A DNA stretch of 64,000 nt from NCBI RefSeq assembly GCF_003086295.3, contig NC_092048.1, positions 106,284,276 to 106,348,275 on the forward strand, in the 5' to 3' direction. Every line of letters begins with the position of its first letter. Position 1 is the stretch's first letter. Source of the stretch: Arachis hypogaea (taxonomy: Eukaryota > Streptophyta > Magnoliopsida > Fabales > Fabaceae). This document shows, one piece after another, positions 42,031 through 53,767 of the stretch. The notes beneath the pieces were generated by a model. It made no database searches. It worked only from the letters and a program-made list of their open reading frames with translations, and was not told the origin of the DNA. The translations under genes were made by a program, and so were the position numbers.

Positions 42031-43009
42031 TTGTTCGAGTTTGGACAACTGCCGGTTTATTTTGTTGCTTAGATTAGGAATAATTTATTTTTTGTTGGTT
42101 TAGAGTCTTTTATTTGAGTTTAGTTTCATATTTTAAGTTTGGTGTCAATTGCATGCTTTTATTTTCTTTCAATTTATCGAATTTGCATGTTCTTAGTTCT
42201 TTCTTGATCTTTAAAAAATTCTAAGTTTGGTGTCTTCTTTGTGTTTTCCTTTAAATTTTCGAAAATTTATGTTTGATTTTCTAAAAATTTTAAGTTTGGT
42301 GTCTTCTCTGTGTTTTCCTTTAATTTTTCAAAAATTTGTGTTTGATTTTCTAAAAATTTTAAGTTTGGTGTGTTTTTGTGCTTCTATTTAGTTAAAAATT
42401 TTTCAAAAATTTGTTCTTGGTGTTCATCTTGATCTTCAAAGTGTTCTTGGTGTTCATCTTGACATTCAAAGTTTTCTTGTTTGTTCTCTTTGTTTTGATC
42501 TAAAATTTCTAAGTTTAGTGTCATTTTGTTGTTTTTCTCTTTCCTCATTAAAATTCAAAAATAAAAAAATATCTTTTCCCTATTTTACTCATAAATTTCA
42601 AAATTTTGCATTAAATTAGTCAAAGATTTTCAAAATCATATCTTTTTTTTTAGTCAAGTCAAAATTATAATTTCAAAAATTGATCTTTTCAAATCTTTTT
42701 TAAAAATCAAATCTTTTTAATTCCTTCAATCATATCTTTTCAATCATATTTTTTTAATTGCAATCATATTTTCTCAATCATATCTTCTTCAAAATAATTT
42801 TCAATCATATCTTTTTTATTGCTCTTTCCAAAATCTTTTTAATCAATTAATTAATTTAGTTTTCAATTTGCTTTTATTTTCTTCTAATTTTCGAAAGTTC
42901 TATTTTATTTTTCATTTATTTCGTTTTATTTTATTCGGTTAATTTTAATTAAAATAAAACAAAAACAAAAATATATTTTAATTACAATCCACATCATCTC
43001 CCTTTCTCC
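42031..43009 (+). other. C leader with tandem repeats
   Basis: T-rich leader. Two 69-bp tandem units at 42222-42290 and 42291-42359 and the start of a third, each opening TAAGTTTGGTGT. A 29-bp duplicate (GTGTTCTTGGTGTTCATCTT start) lies at about 42413-42472. No ORF. Confidence 0.82.
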
Positions 43010-44087
43010 ATCATAGACCTAAGTGGAAATGAGCAGTCCAGAAGGACTCTAGGGTCATATGCTAACCCCATTACAGCTGCATATGGGAGTAGCATCTGTA
43101 TACCTCCCATCAAAGCAAGCAATTTTGAGCTAAATCCTCAGCTCATCATCATGGTGCAGCAAAATTGCCAGTATTTCGGTCTTCCACAGGAAGAACCTAC
43201 TGAGTTTCTGGCACAGTTCTTACAAATTGCTGACACAGTACGTGATAAAGAAGTGGATCAGGATGTCTACAGATTATTACTGTTTCCATTTGCTGTAAAA
43301 GATCAAGCTAAGAGGTGGTTAAATAACCAACCCAAAGCAAGCATAAAAACATGGAGACAATTATCAGACAAATTCCTGAATCAATTTTACTCTCCAAAAA
43401 GGATGACACAGCTAAGGCTGGACATCCAAGGCTTTAAACAAGAGGATCATGAATCCCTTTATAATGCCTGGGAGAGGTACAGAGGGATGCTAAGGAAATG
43501 CCCTCTGAAATGCTTTCAGAGTGGGTACAGTTAGACATCTTCTACTATGGGCTTACAAAAAAAGCTCAGATATCTCTAGACCACTCAACTGGTGGATCTA
43601 TACACATGAGGAAGACAATTGAAAAGGCTTAAGAACTCATAGATACGGTTACTAGAAATCAACATTTGTACTCTAGTAGTGAGTCCTACATAAAGGAAGA
43701 GGCCAGGGCAGTAACTACTGATCCTAATCCTCAAGAATAGATTATTGAGCTTAATCAACAATTACTCCTTATGAAAAAACAAGTAGCAGAATTTAAAGAG
43801 ATGATCCAAGACACTAAAAATGGTAACAAGAATATGGAAGCACAATTGAATCAAACAAGATAGCAGCTATCTAAGCAGATAATAGAAGAATGCCAAGCTG
43901 TTCAATTAAGGAGCGAAAAGACATTGAATAAAGCAGCTCAAAGTAGCAGAAAGCCAAGAAAGGAACAACTGACAAAGGATGACCAAACCACTACCCAAAA
44001 TCCCTCTGAGGACAGTAAGAGCCCAGAGAGAAATAATTCTGGCGTTCAAACGCCAGAAAAGGGTGAAAGATTGGCGTTAAACACCCA
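43010..44087 (+). pseudogene. C gag
   Basis: Gag core NFELNPQLIIMVQQNCQYFG, LLFPFAVKDQAKRWLNNQP, KFLNQFYSPKRMTQLRLDIQ and SLYNAWERYRGMLRKCP. A one-base deletion near 43503 shifts the frame; the next frame continues with EMLSEWVQLDIFYYGL and has stops at about 43630, 43738 and 43861. The tail includes a coiled-coil stretch (ELNQQLLLMKKQVAEFKEM). The last part (from about 44040) encodes the repeat SGVQTPEKGERLALN, produced by in-frame GGCGTT..AACGCC palindromes. The start is unclear; no good ATG lies upstream of the core. Confidence 0.85.
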
Positions 44088-44995
44088 GTGGATGCCAACT
44101 TCTGGCATTCAAACGCCAGAAAAGGGAGAAAAGTTGGCGTTAAACGCCCATTCCCTGCCCAGTTATGGCGTTCAAACGCCAGAAAAAGGTGGGAGCTGGC
44201 GTTAAACGCCCATCCAGCACCCAATCCTAGTGTTCAAACGCCAATGAGGGATCAGACACCTGCAAGTGCTGATAGTAACCCGTCTAAGAAGGCTTCTCCA
44301 ACCACCTCTGTAGGGAATAGACCTGCAGCAACTAAGGTTGAAGAATATAAAGCCAAGATGCCTTATCCTCAAAAACTCCGCCAAGCGGAGCAGGATAAAC
44401 AATTTGCCCGCTTTGCAGACTATCTCAGGACTCTTGAGATAAAGATCCCGTTTGCAGAGGCACTTGAGCAAATACCCTCTTATGCTAAGTTCATGAAAGA
44501 GATCTTAAGTCATAAGAAGGATTGGAGAGAAACTGAAAAGGTGTTTCTCACTGAAGAATGTAGTGCAGTCATTCTGAAAAGCTTACCAGAGAAGCTTCAA
44601 GATCCAGGAAGCTTTATGATACCATGCACATTAGAGGGTGCTTGCACCAAGACAGCTCTATGTGACCTTGGAGCAAGTATCAATCTAATACCTGCATCCA
44701 CCATCAGAAAGCTTGGCTTGACTGAAGAGGTCAAACCAACCCGGATATGTCTTCAACTTGCTTATGGCTCCATTAAATACCCATCAGGCATAATTGAGGA
44801 CATGATTGTCAAGGTTGGGCCATTTGCCTTTCCCACTGACTTTGTAGTGCTGGAAATAGAGGAGCACAAGAGTGCAACTCTGATTCTAGGAAGACCTTTC
44901 CTAGCAACTGGACGAACTCTCATTGATGTCCAAAAAGGGGAAGTGACCCTGAGAGTCAATGAGGATGAGTTCAAGTTAAATGTTGTCAAAGCTAT
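44088..44995 (+). pseudogene. C aspartic protease, cut by solo LTR G
   Basis: A frame shift inside the palindrome repeat (about 44180-44203) moves to this frame. Sequence: KMPYPQKLRQAEQDKQFARF, FAEALEQIPSYAKFMKEIL, then TKTALCDLGASINLIPASTI with the catalytic DLGA, and SATLILGRPFLATGRTLIDV. The frame is open until KAI at 44995, where G begins. Closest to the E protease rather than to N1 or B. Catalytic residues intact. Confidence 0.87.
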
Positions 44996-46757
44996 TGGTG
45001 CACGAAATTGTGATGTCCAGGCTCAAACAATCCTTGGCAACGTGAGCAACTTGGTGCTCTGATCTCAATACATAATTGTCACAACTTCGATACAACTAAC
45101 CAGCAAGTGCACTGGGTCGTCCAAGTAATACCTTACGTGAGTAAGGGTCGAATCCCACGGAGATTGTTGGTATGAAGCAAGCTATGGTCACCTTGCAAAT
45201 CTCAGTTAGGCAGATATAATTGGATAATGGTGTTTTTGAATTTAATATAATAAAATAGAATAGGGATAGAGATACTTATGTAAATCATTGGTGGGAATTT
45301 CAGATAAGCGAATGGAGATGCTTTTCGTTCCTCTGAACATCTGCTTTCCTGCTATCTTCATCCAATCAGTCTTACTCCTTTCCATGGCTGGCTTTATGTG
45401 ATACATCACCACTGTCAATGGCTACTTTCGGTCATCTCTCGGGAAAATGATCCAATGCCCTGTCACGGCACGGCTAATCGTCTGGAGGCATCACCCTTGC
45501 CAATGGCTTCATCTTATCCTCTCAGTGAATAATATGCTCACGCACCCTGTCACGGCACGGCTATTCATCTGTCGGTTCTCGATCTTGCTGGAATAGGATT
45601 TACTATCCTTTTGCGTTTGTCACTAACGCCCTGCAATCGCGAGTTCGGAGCTCGTCACAGTCATTCAATCATTGAATCCTACTCGGAATACCACAGACAA
45701 GGTTTAGACCTTCCGGATTCTCTTGAATGCCGCCATCATTCTAGCTTACGCCACGAAGATTCTGGTTAGGAGATCTAAGAGATATTCATTCTAGCTTAAT
45801 TCATGTAGAACGGAAGTGTTTGTCAGGCACGCGTTCATAAGGGAGAAGGATGATGAGCGTCACACATAATCATCACCTTCATCACGTTCTTGGGTGCGAA
45901 TGGAGATCTTAGAAGAGAAATAAGAAGAATTGAATAGAAAACAGTAGTACTTTGCATTAATCTTTGAGGAACAGCAGAGCTCCACACCTTAAGCTATGGA
46001 GTGTAGAAACTCTACCGTTAAAAATACATAAGTGAAAGGTCCAGGCATGGCCGTGTGGCCAGCCCCCATGGTCTAAGAACAATGCGTTCAAAGATGATCC
46101 TAAGATCCTAAGATGATCAAAAGATGCCTAATACAATAGTAAGAGGTCCTATTTATAATAAACTAGCTACTAGGGTTTACATGAGTAAGTAATTGATGCA
46201 TAAATCCACTCTCGGGGCCCACTTGGTGTGTGTTTGGGCTGAGCTTAAGTGTAGCACGTGCAGAGGCCATTTGTGGAGTTGAACGCCAGGTTTTGATCCA
46301 TTTCTGGCATTCAACTCTGGTTTTGGATCCTTTTCTGGCGCTGGACGCCAGATTTGGGCAGAGAGCTGGCGTTGAATGCCAGTTTACGTCATCTATTCTT
46401 GGCCAAAGTATGGACTATTATATATTTTTGGAAAGCCCTGGATGTATACTTTCCAACTCAATTGGAAGCGCGCCATTTCGAGTTCTGTAGCTCCAGAAAA
46501 TCCACTTTGAGTGCAGGGAGGTCAGAATCCAACAGCATCAGCAGTCCTTCTTCAACCTCTGAATCTGATTTCTGCTCAAGTCCCTCAATTTCAGCCAGAA
46601 AATACCTGAAATCACAGAAAAACACACAAACTCATAGTAAAGTCCATAAATGTGAATTTAACATAAAAACTAATGAAAACATCCCTAAAAGTAACTAGAT
46701 CCTACTAAAAACATACTAAAAACAATGCCAAAAAGCGTATAAATTATCCGCTCATCA
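44996..46757 (-). mobile_element. Solo LTR G with TSD GCTAT
   Basis: A 1762-bp LTR flanked by GCTAT at 44991-44995 and 46758-46762, with no internal region, so a product of LTR-LTR recombination. Related to the N1 LTR. Minus-strand TATA at 46150-46157; U3 palindromes at about 46270-46385. Near its 3' end (45015-45056) it carries a decayed copy of PBS plus leader sequence. The protease-RT frame of C resumes directly after it. Confidence 0.93.
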
Positions 46758-48571
46758 GCTATGCAGCATCCAGACACGTCAAATGACTGCATGAGCATTG
46801 ATATTATTGACTCCCTGGTGGAAGAGGTCAATATGACTGAATGTCTTGAATCAGAGCTAGAGGACATCTTTGAAGATGTTCAGCCTGGTCTGGAGAAATC
46901 AGAGGAAATAAAAGAACCTCTGAAAATCCCTCAGGAAAAGGAGAAACTTCCTAAACCCGAGCTCATGCCACTACCACCATCCCTGAAATATGTATTTCTG
47001 GGAGAGGGTGACACTTTTCCAGTGATCATAAGCTCTGCTTTAAATCCACAGGAAGAGAAAGCACTAATTCAAGTGCTAAGGACACACAAGACAGCTCTTG
47101 GGTGGTCCATAAGTGACCTTAAGGGCATTAGCCCAGCAAGATGCATGCACAAGATCCTATTGGAGGATGATGTTAAGCCAGTGGTTCAACCACAGAGGCG
47201 GCTAAATCCAGCCATGAAGGAAGTGGTGCAGAAAGAGGTCACTAAGTTACTAGAGGCTGGGATTATTTATCTTATTTCTGATAGCCCCTGGGTGAGCCCT
47301 GTCCATGTTGTCTCTAAGAAGGGAGGAATGACAGTGGTTCATAATGAAAAGAATGAACTGGTTCCTACAAGAACAGTTACAGGGTGATGTATGTGTATTG
47401 ACTATAGAAAGCTCAATATAGCCACCAGAAAGGATCATTTTCCTTTACCATTCATAGACCAGATGCTAGAGAGACTAGCAAGTCATGAATACTACTACTT
47501 TTTGGATGGCTATTCAGGATACAACCAAATTGCAGTAGATCCTCAGGACCAAGAGAAAACAGCATTCACATGTCCTTCTGGAGTATTTGCCTACAGAAGG
47601 ATGCCCTTTGGTCTATGCAATGCACTTGCAACCTTTCAGAGGTGCATGCTCTCTATCTTCTCTGATATGGTAGAAAATTTTTTGGAAGTCTTCATGGATG
47701 ACTTTTCAGTATTGGGAGACTCATTCAGCTCCTGTCTTGACCATTTAGCACTTGTTCTGAAAAGATGCCAAGAGACCAACCTAGTTTTAAACTGGGAAAA
47801 ATGTCACTTCATGGTGACTAAAGGAATTGTCTTTGGGCATAAAATTTCAAGCACGGGTATAGAGGTGGATCAAGCTAAAGTGGAAGTAATTGAAAAATTA
47901 CCACCACCTGCCAATGTAAAGGGAATCAGAAGCTTTCTGGGACATGCAGGATTCTACAGGAAGTTTATAAAGGATTTTTCAAAAATTGCAAAACCTCTGA
48001 GCAATCTGCTAGCTGCTGACACGCCATTTGTATTTGATACAGAGTGTCTACAAGCGTTTGAAACCCTGAAAGCTAAGTTGGTCACAGCACCAATCATCTC
48101 TGCACCAGACTGGACATTACCATTCGAACTAATGTGTGATGCTAGTGACCATGCCATTGGTGCAGTGTTGGGACAGAGGCATAACAAGCTTCTGCACATC
48201 ATTTACTATGCTAGCCGTGTTTTAAATGATGCACAGAAGAATTACACAACTACAGAAAAAGAGTTACTTGCAGTGGTTTATGCCATTGACAAGTTTAGAT
48301 CCTATTTAGTAGGTTCAAAAGTGATTGTGTATACTGACCATGCTGCTCTTACATACCTACTCACAAAGTAGGATTCAAAACCCAGGCTCATAAGATGGTT
48401 GTTGCTTCTGCAATAGTTTGATATAGAAATAAGAGACAGAAAAGGGACAGAGAACCAGGTAGCTGATCACCTGTCCCGGATAGAACCAGTAGCAGGGGCG
48501 TCCCTCCCTCCTACTGAGATCTCTGAAACCTTTCCGGATGAGCAACTCTTTGCCATTCAGGAAGCACCATG
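46758..48571 (+). pseudogene. C reverse transcriptase and RNase H
   Basis: The frame after G starts in an acidic linker (DSLVEEVNMTECLESELEDI). It enters RT at [20 protein letters not shown], has [20 protein letters not shown], a TGA at 47385-47387 where a Trp stands in [36 protein letters not shown] and the active site [11 protein letters not shown]. RNase [48 protein letters not shown], then TAG at 48369-48371 and another stop near 48414. It ends with ADHLSRIEPVAG and APWFA. Apart from three stops the frame is intact over about 600 codons. Confidence 0.92.
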
Positions 48572-48695
48572 GTTTGCAAACAGGAAAGGGAAGAAGCATG
48601 AAAGGCTTCTCTTAATACAGAGTCAAATAAAATCCCCACAACCAAACTCTAAGTTTGGTGTTAAGAGGCCATCATCATGCTCTGAGTATCTGTGA
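48572..48695 (+). pseudogene. C tail peptide fused to RNase H spacer by integrase deletion
   Basis: Straight after APWFA the frame reads NRKGKKHERLLLIQSQIKSP and ends with PNSKFGVKRPSS and TGA 48693-48695. The same peptide type (KHEKLLSVQSQPKPPQSNSK) lies after the protease of N1 at about 6250-6310. So the piece comes from the 3' part of an element, and the whole integrase was removed in frame. Confidence 0.75.
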
Positions 48696-48715
48696 GGCTC
48701 CATGAGAGCCCACTG

Positions 48716-48760
48716 TCAAGCTACTGACACTAAAGAAGCGCTTGTTGGGAGGCAACCCAA
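48716..48760 (+). other. Conserved block of C
   Basis: TCAAGCTACTGACACTAAAG, AAGCGCTTGTTGGGAGGCAA, CCCAA. Kept intact just after the deletion-derived frame. Confidence 0.82.
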
Positions 48761-48910
48761 TTTTACTTATCTATGTTAAATTTCTACTTTCTGTTGTTAT
48801 TTTATGATTTCTGTAGGTTGATGATCATGTAAAGTCACAAAAATAATTGAAAAAGCAAAAATAAACTGAAAAACAGAATGAAAAATAGCACACCCTGGAG
48901 GAGAAGCCTA

Positions 48911-49083
48911 CTGGCGTTTAAACGCCAGTAAGGGCAACAGAATGGGCGTTAAACGCCCAGTCTGGCACCATTCTGGGTGTTTAACGCCAGAAATGGGCAC
49001 CAGACTGGCTTTTAACGCCAGAAAAGGGCAAGAAGCTGGGGTTAAACGCCAGAAATGGGCAGCAACCTGGCGTTTAACGCCAG
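48911..49083. repeat. Palindrome array in C 3' region
   Basis: About six units, centre TTTAA, for example CTGGCGTTTAAACGCCAG and GGGCGTTAAACGCCC. They lie upstream of the internal TATA at 61170 once H is discounted. Confidence 0.9.
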
Positions 49084-49328
49084 GATTGGCAGCAAAGGGC
49101 ATTTTGCAAGCCTAATTGGTGCAGGGATGAGAAATCCTTGACACCTCAGGATCTGTAGACACCACAGGATCCCCACCAACATCAACTCACACTCTCTCTT
49201 CTTCACACCTTTTCATAATACTCTTCCCCATATACCCTTCACCAATCACTTCAACACCTCTTCCCCAAAAACCCCTCACCTATCAAATCCTACCCTCTTC
49301 TCCATAAAACCTTCACCAATCCACATCC
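49084..49328 (+). other. C spacer before H insertion
   Basis: C-rich, noncoding (repeats of CTTCACCAATC type). It is homologous, in reverse, to 5400-5640 of N1. CATCC at 49324-49328 is the left TSD of H. Confidence 0.8.
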
Positions 49329-52300
49329 TGTAAGACCCAAAACCTTTGAAAAGTCTTATTATGATCAAGTCTCAAATCATATGGTTGTTTATAACCTTAA
49401 TTTCAGAAATTATTTTATTAAAGATAATTAAGGCAAGTTTTGATTTATTGAATTTGAGATAAGTTATGATTATTATCCAATTTTATAATTATTGGATTAT
49501 TTTCTATATTTAAATCACAAAGTTAGTGGTTGTGAAATAATAAGGATTTTTATATGATCTTGGACTAAATAATTAATATTTTAGAATATTGATACTACTG
49601 TTTTGAGAAAATAAAGGATTTAAGTATATTATTTCTAATTTTTGGATTTGAACATTTTAATGAAAATAATTTGTACAATTGATGAGCAAATAGTATTTTT
49701 ATACATTATTATTGTTGAATTAGAATTTATTTCTAATTACTATATTATTCCCAATTTTATTTAAATTTACCAAATTGTCCCTAACCCTAAATTTCAAAAA
49801 TGAAACCCTAGTCCTAGTGACCCAGCAGCCACCACCCAACCCCCCTTCACAGCAGCACACGGTTTCCTTTCCCATTTCCATGAAAGGAGAGAGACAGAAG
49901 TAGGAAACGGATTGAAGGAGAAAGAAAGAGGAAGGTTCGCCGGCGGGGAGAGGGTAGGGAGCTCACAGCGCCGCTGTCGCCCTCGCCGCGTCGCCGCTAT
50001 TGTTCTCACCACGCCGCCGCCATCGTTCTCACCACGCCACCGCCATCCTTGCGATCACAAAAAGAGAGGCTGACGGGAGGAACTGGCGCGCACGGGAGGG
50101 GAAGAAACCGCCTCTGCACTGCTGTCGTTCACAAGCTCAGCCACCTCGCCATTGTCACCGCCAAGGGTTCCGTCGCAGTCAACCCGTCGCGGCTGGTGCT
50201 GCTGCCATCCCTGATGGGTTCCACCGTGGAGAAGGGAACGACGCAGGGGAGAGGAGGTCGCGTCGCTGCTGCCGCCGAAGGAACCCGTCCCTGCTGAGCC
50301 GCCGCTGACACTGCTAGGGTTTGCTGCCGCCGTGCCGTTGAGAGGAGGGCCGTCCAGTCACACCGAGCATGAGAGACGGAGAGATCAGAGGCTGAGCTGG
50401 GGTTCAGCCACCATGCCCAGCTGTGCTCGCGTCGCCGGCGCCGCCTCTGTCAGAACTGCCGTCGTCAAAAAGGGGTTTTGGCCGCCGCAGGTGTCGCTGC
50501 CGGAGAAGGGAGATGCGTCTCTATGATTCTGACCGCCGGGAGTAGTTCTGTGACTTTCGGGAGCATCGCCGGAGCTTCTGGCTGCTTTTGCCGTTGCCGG
50601 AAAAATTCTGTCGGTAAGGGTTTCAAGTTGGCTCTCCTTTTCGTTGAGTTTCCAGGAATCTCATTGTCTCTGCATACTGTTCAGGTCACCACTGCCGCTT
50701 GAGGTGGCTATCGGGCAGCCGCCGAACCGGTTCAGAGATCGCCGCTGTTTCGGTTCAGCCGTTCCTCCTTCGGTTCGGTAAGCGTTTTAATTTGAAAGCC
50801 CTCTTGTTACTGTTTCGTTATCTCACGCTGAGGTTTGTGGTGTTAATTGCTATAAGATTGAGTTTCGATTGTTGTATGTTGCGAATAGTGTTGCTTTGGT
50901 TATTGCGAAAGTGGCTGGGAGCTGAGGTTTTGGTTGCCGTCAGTTCGGGTTGAGCCGGAAAGGACTCTGTGAGACTTTTGGGTTATGGATTTGCGTTTTG
51001 AGGTAGGGGCGCTTTCCAAAAACTATATTTCTATATGTTGGAATTATTACATATGGATACTGATGTGAGAAAATGTGTATTTGGTGATTGTATCGGCCTT
51101 ATGTATTATTTGGTTGACTCGAATGTTTATGGATGTTGGTTTGGCTGAGTTGTTGTGCGGCTTTGTGAAATGTAATGTTTTGAAGCTGATTCTTTAAATA
51201 TTTGAAATCTGAGTTTAATCCGTTGAGGATTGGTTTGAATTGAGTCAATTGTTTTGATGATGTTAAAGATAGAATACTCTTGGAATTCAGCCTGGTTTGC
51301 TTTCACTGATTTGGTTTTGATAAATGATTTGTTGCTGAACCGATTCTTTAAAGCTTTAGAAATGAGTTAAATTGATTGATATTGAGTTGATTTCTGAAAT
51401 AGTTTCCTTGAGATATGCCACTGAGGCGACTGTTGGATTTAGTTTGCTTTTGAATTGATTTCTGGTTTTGGGCTGTTAAAAAGGAATGAGAATCGGTTTA
51501 GTTGGGACCCGAACCGGGTGGCAAAAGTCCAAGTTTTAGGGGAGGTGCTGCCGAAATTTCTACAAAATCCTACTCTTGTTTGTAAAGTTATTTAAAAAGG
51601 GTTGGATTTGAGAAATTGTATTAATTGATTTATTAAGAGAATATTTATGTTTTCAAGCTTAATTTATTTAATGAACTTTATGCGTTGAGTTCGGCTTATT
51701 TAGAAACGAACTATTTGTACAGTCTGAATCACTGAAGGAAAGAATGATGCTCTAATATTGATTTCAATATAAAAAGGAGCTTTTAGTGATTTTAAAGGAA
51801 TTTAGACTTTTGATTGAGTAACCAAGTTTGAGGCATTTTGGAAGAGCTAGAAAAATGGGTTCCAAAAAGAAACCTGAAAGTGGTTTGATTCAAATGAACC
51901 GGTTCTGTTTCAAATGAGTTGATTTTTTGACCGGGTTGGAACTTGTGATTTTGTATGATCGGTTTCATAATAAATTCAATTTTATTTACTTGAACCGGGA
52001 ATCTATGATTTTAAAAGTTTCAATGAATTTTAAGGAATTTATATAAGTTGACCTTCCCTAAAGACTTGGGACTCTGGCAAGAAACTTTTGTTATAAAATC
52101 CTATTGTTGGATGGGTGATTTTGAATGTTCCCAAAAAGAATCTTTAACTTTCCATGGTTTTGGAAGTTTTGGAAAGAGAATGCCGAGAGTTCTTTGTTTT
52201 AAAAAGGGAACTCACTTTGAGTAAATTTGGCTTATGAGCCTGAGATGATTTGAGAAATGAGATCTTTAAAGCCAAAGCTAAAAAGAGTTGAAATTTGATT

Positions 52301-53752
52301 TCAAAGTGAAATGGCTTGAGAAAAGTGATTTATGGCTTAAATGCCGGTTTTATGAATTTGATGATGTTGAATGGTAGAAGTGTTATTTTGTTGTGAGCCG
52401 GAATAGCCATGTACGCTATTGAACTATGGCTGATTACTGAATGAGTTGTGAGCCGTATGGATGATTATGAATTATGAACTTAAGCCGAAGGGCTGTATTT
52501 ATTGATAAATTGGCTGGTTCCGGATTGAACCGTGAGCCGGATGGCTGAGATGGATGGTGATCCATGGTTGAGTACAAATGCATGTATGCAATCGAATGAA
52601 TTGTGAATTTAAGCCGGATGGCTGAGATGAATGTTGTATACGAGTATGCTTGTGTTTTCTCTCTGGTTGTAAGGGTAACAGGGCACCGATACCCTCTAAT
52701 GGCGACAGGGCGCAGATACCCTCTAATGGCGACAGGGCGCAGATACCCTCTAATGATAATAAAGCGCAACAGAGAGACTGTGTCCGGGTTAGCTACCAGA
52801 CACGTCGGGTTGGCTTGGTAACCGACAGATGATATCATCAGCCACTAGGGACAGGCATGCATCATATGCATTTGTGTGACATTGGTTGGGTGTGCATATT
52901 ATACTTGGTTTGCCTATTTGATTAATTGCTAACTGTTCTACTTGTAATAACTGTTTGCTTGTGCTTGAACTTCCTATCTGTGTTTGCATCTGGGACTCTG
53001 TTGGATTGTGGTGATTTGGTTGATGGTTGGATTGTTTGGGCCTAGGGCCGTGGTTGGATTGAGATGGACCGATGGTTGATTTCGGTTTTGTGTTTCTGAT
53101 TTGGAAAAATATGAAAGGCTATTTTGGTTCAGCATAGATAAACCTTTTTGAAAGGCTTTTGGTGTTTTTTTGAGAATTGAACGGTTCCTCTTTCAGAAAA
53201 GATTTCCGACTTTACCTTATTGAAAATTTTTGTTTTTGAAAAGAGGCATAAGACAGTTATTAATCACTGGTGCGGTTATCTTCATGTATCCTATTACAGT
53301 AATTCCCAAAAACCCTCTACTGAGAACCCTTTCGAGGATGATGTTCTCACCCCCCTACATTTTTCCCCTTTCAGGATATGGGCGCAGAAGTTACGAAGAG
53401 TTCATTTAGTTGTTGTTGAGATGCTCTGTATTGTTTTAGCTATGGTTTATTGTACCCTCGCCTTTATCTTGATATAATCTGTAAGAGGGATAGGAATTGT
53501 ATTGGATTATGGTTGTAATATTACTTATATATATGTATGTATATATATGGATGTACTCTTTGTGAGTTTTGTAAGTTGTATGGTATTTATGGATGTATGA
53601 TATCGGATGAAAGTATTTTTGGATCGGTATTGCGATTTAAAGTTTTAAACGGGCTCATATTTTAGTATTAAATAGCATAAGTGTCGTCGTAATGTCCGAG
53701 CTATCAGAATCGCGCAGCCGAAAGCGTGAGCTTTGGTAGTTAGGGTGTTACA
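49329..53752 (+). repeat. 5' LTR of H
   Basis: AT-rich ends with a GC- and CpG-rich island at about 49920-50760. Low-complexity R/P/A frames there are composition effects. A CCCTAACCCTAAA stretch at about 49782 is too short to call telomeric. Confidence 0.93.
52681..52757 (+). repeat. 27-bp tandem repeat, three units, in H LTR (also 60041-60117)
   Basis: Units begin GGGCACCGATACCCTCTAAT or GGGCGCAGATACCCTCTAAT. Present identically in both LTRs, so it predates insertion. Confidence 0.9.
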
Positions 53753-53755
53753 TTA

Positions 53756-53767
53756 TGGTATCAGAGC
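53756..53767 (+). other. H primer binding site, tRNA-iMet type
   Basis: TGGTATCAGAGC, the usual plant initiator-Met PBS, 3 nt after the LTR. Confidence 0.93.

Noticed and set aside
49780..49796. Interstitial telomeric repeat
   Set aside because: Only about two copies of CCCTAA. Too short, and it lies within an LTR present twice.
50000..50308. R/P/A-rich frames in the GC-rich part of the H LTR
   Set aside because: Overlapping frames on both strands from CpG-rich DNA, without motifs, inside an LTR.
53220..53477. 85-aa frame near the end of the H LTR
   Set aside because: Present in both LTR copies, no motif, and a frame of this length is expected by chance.
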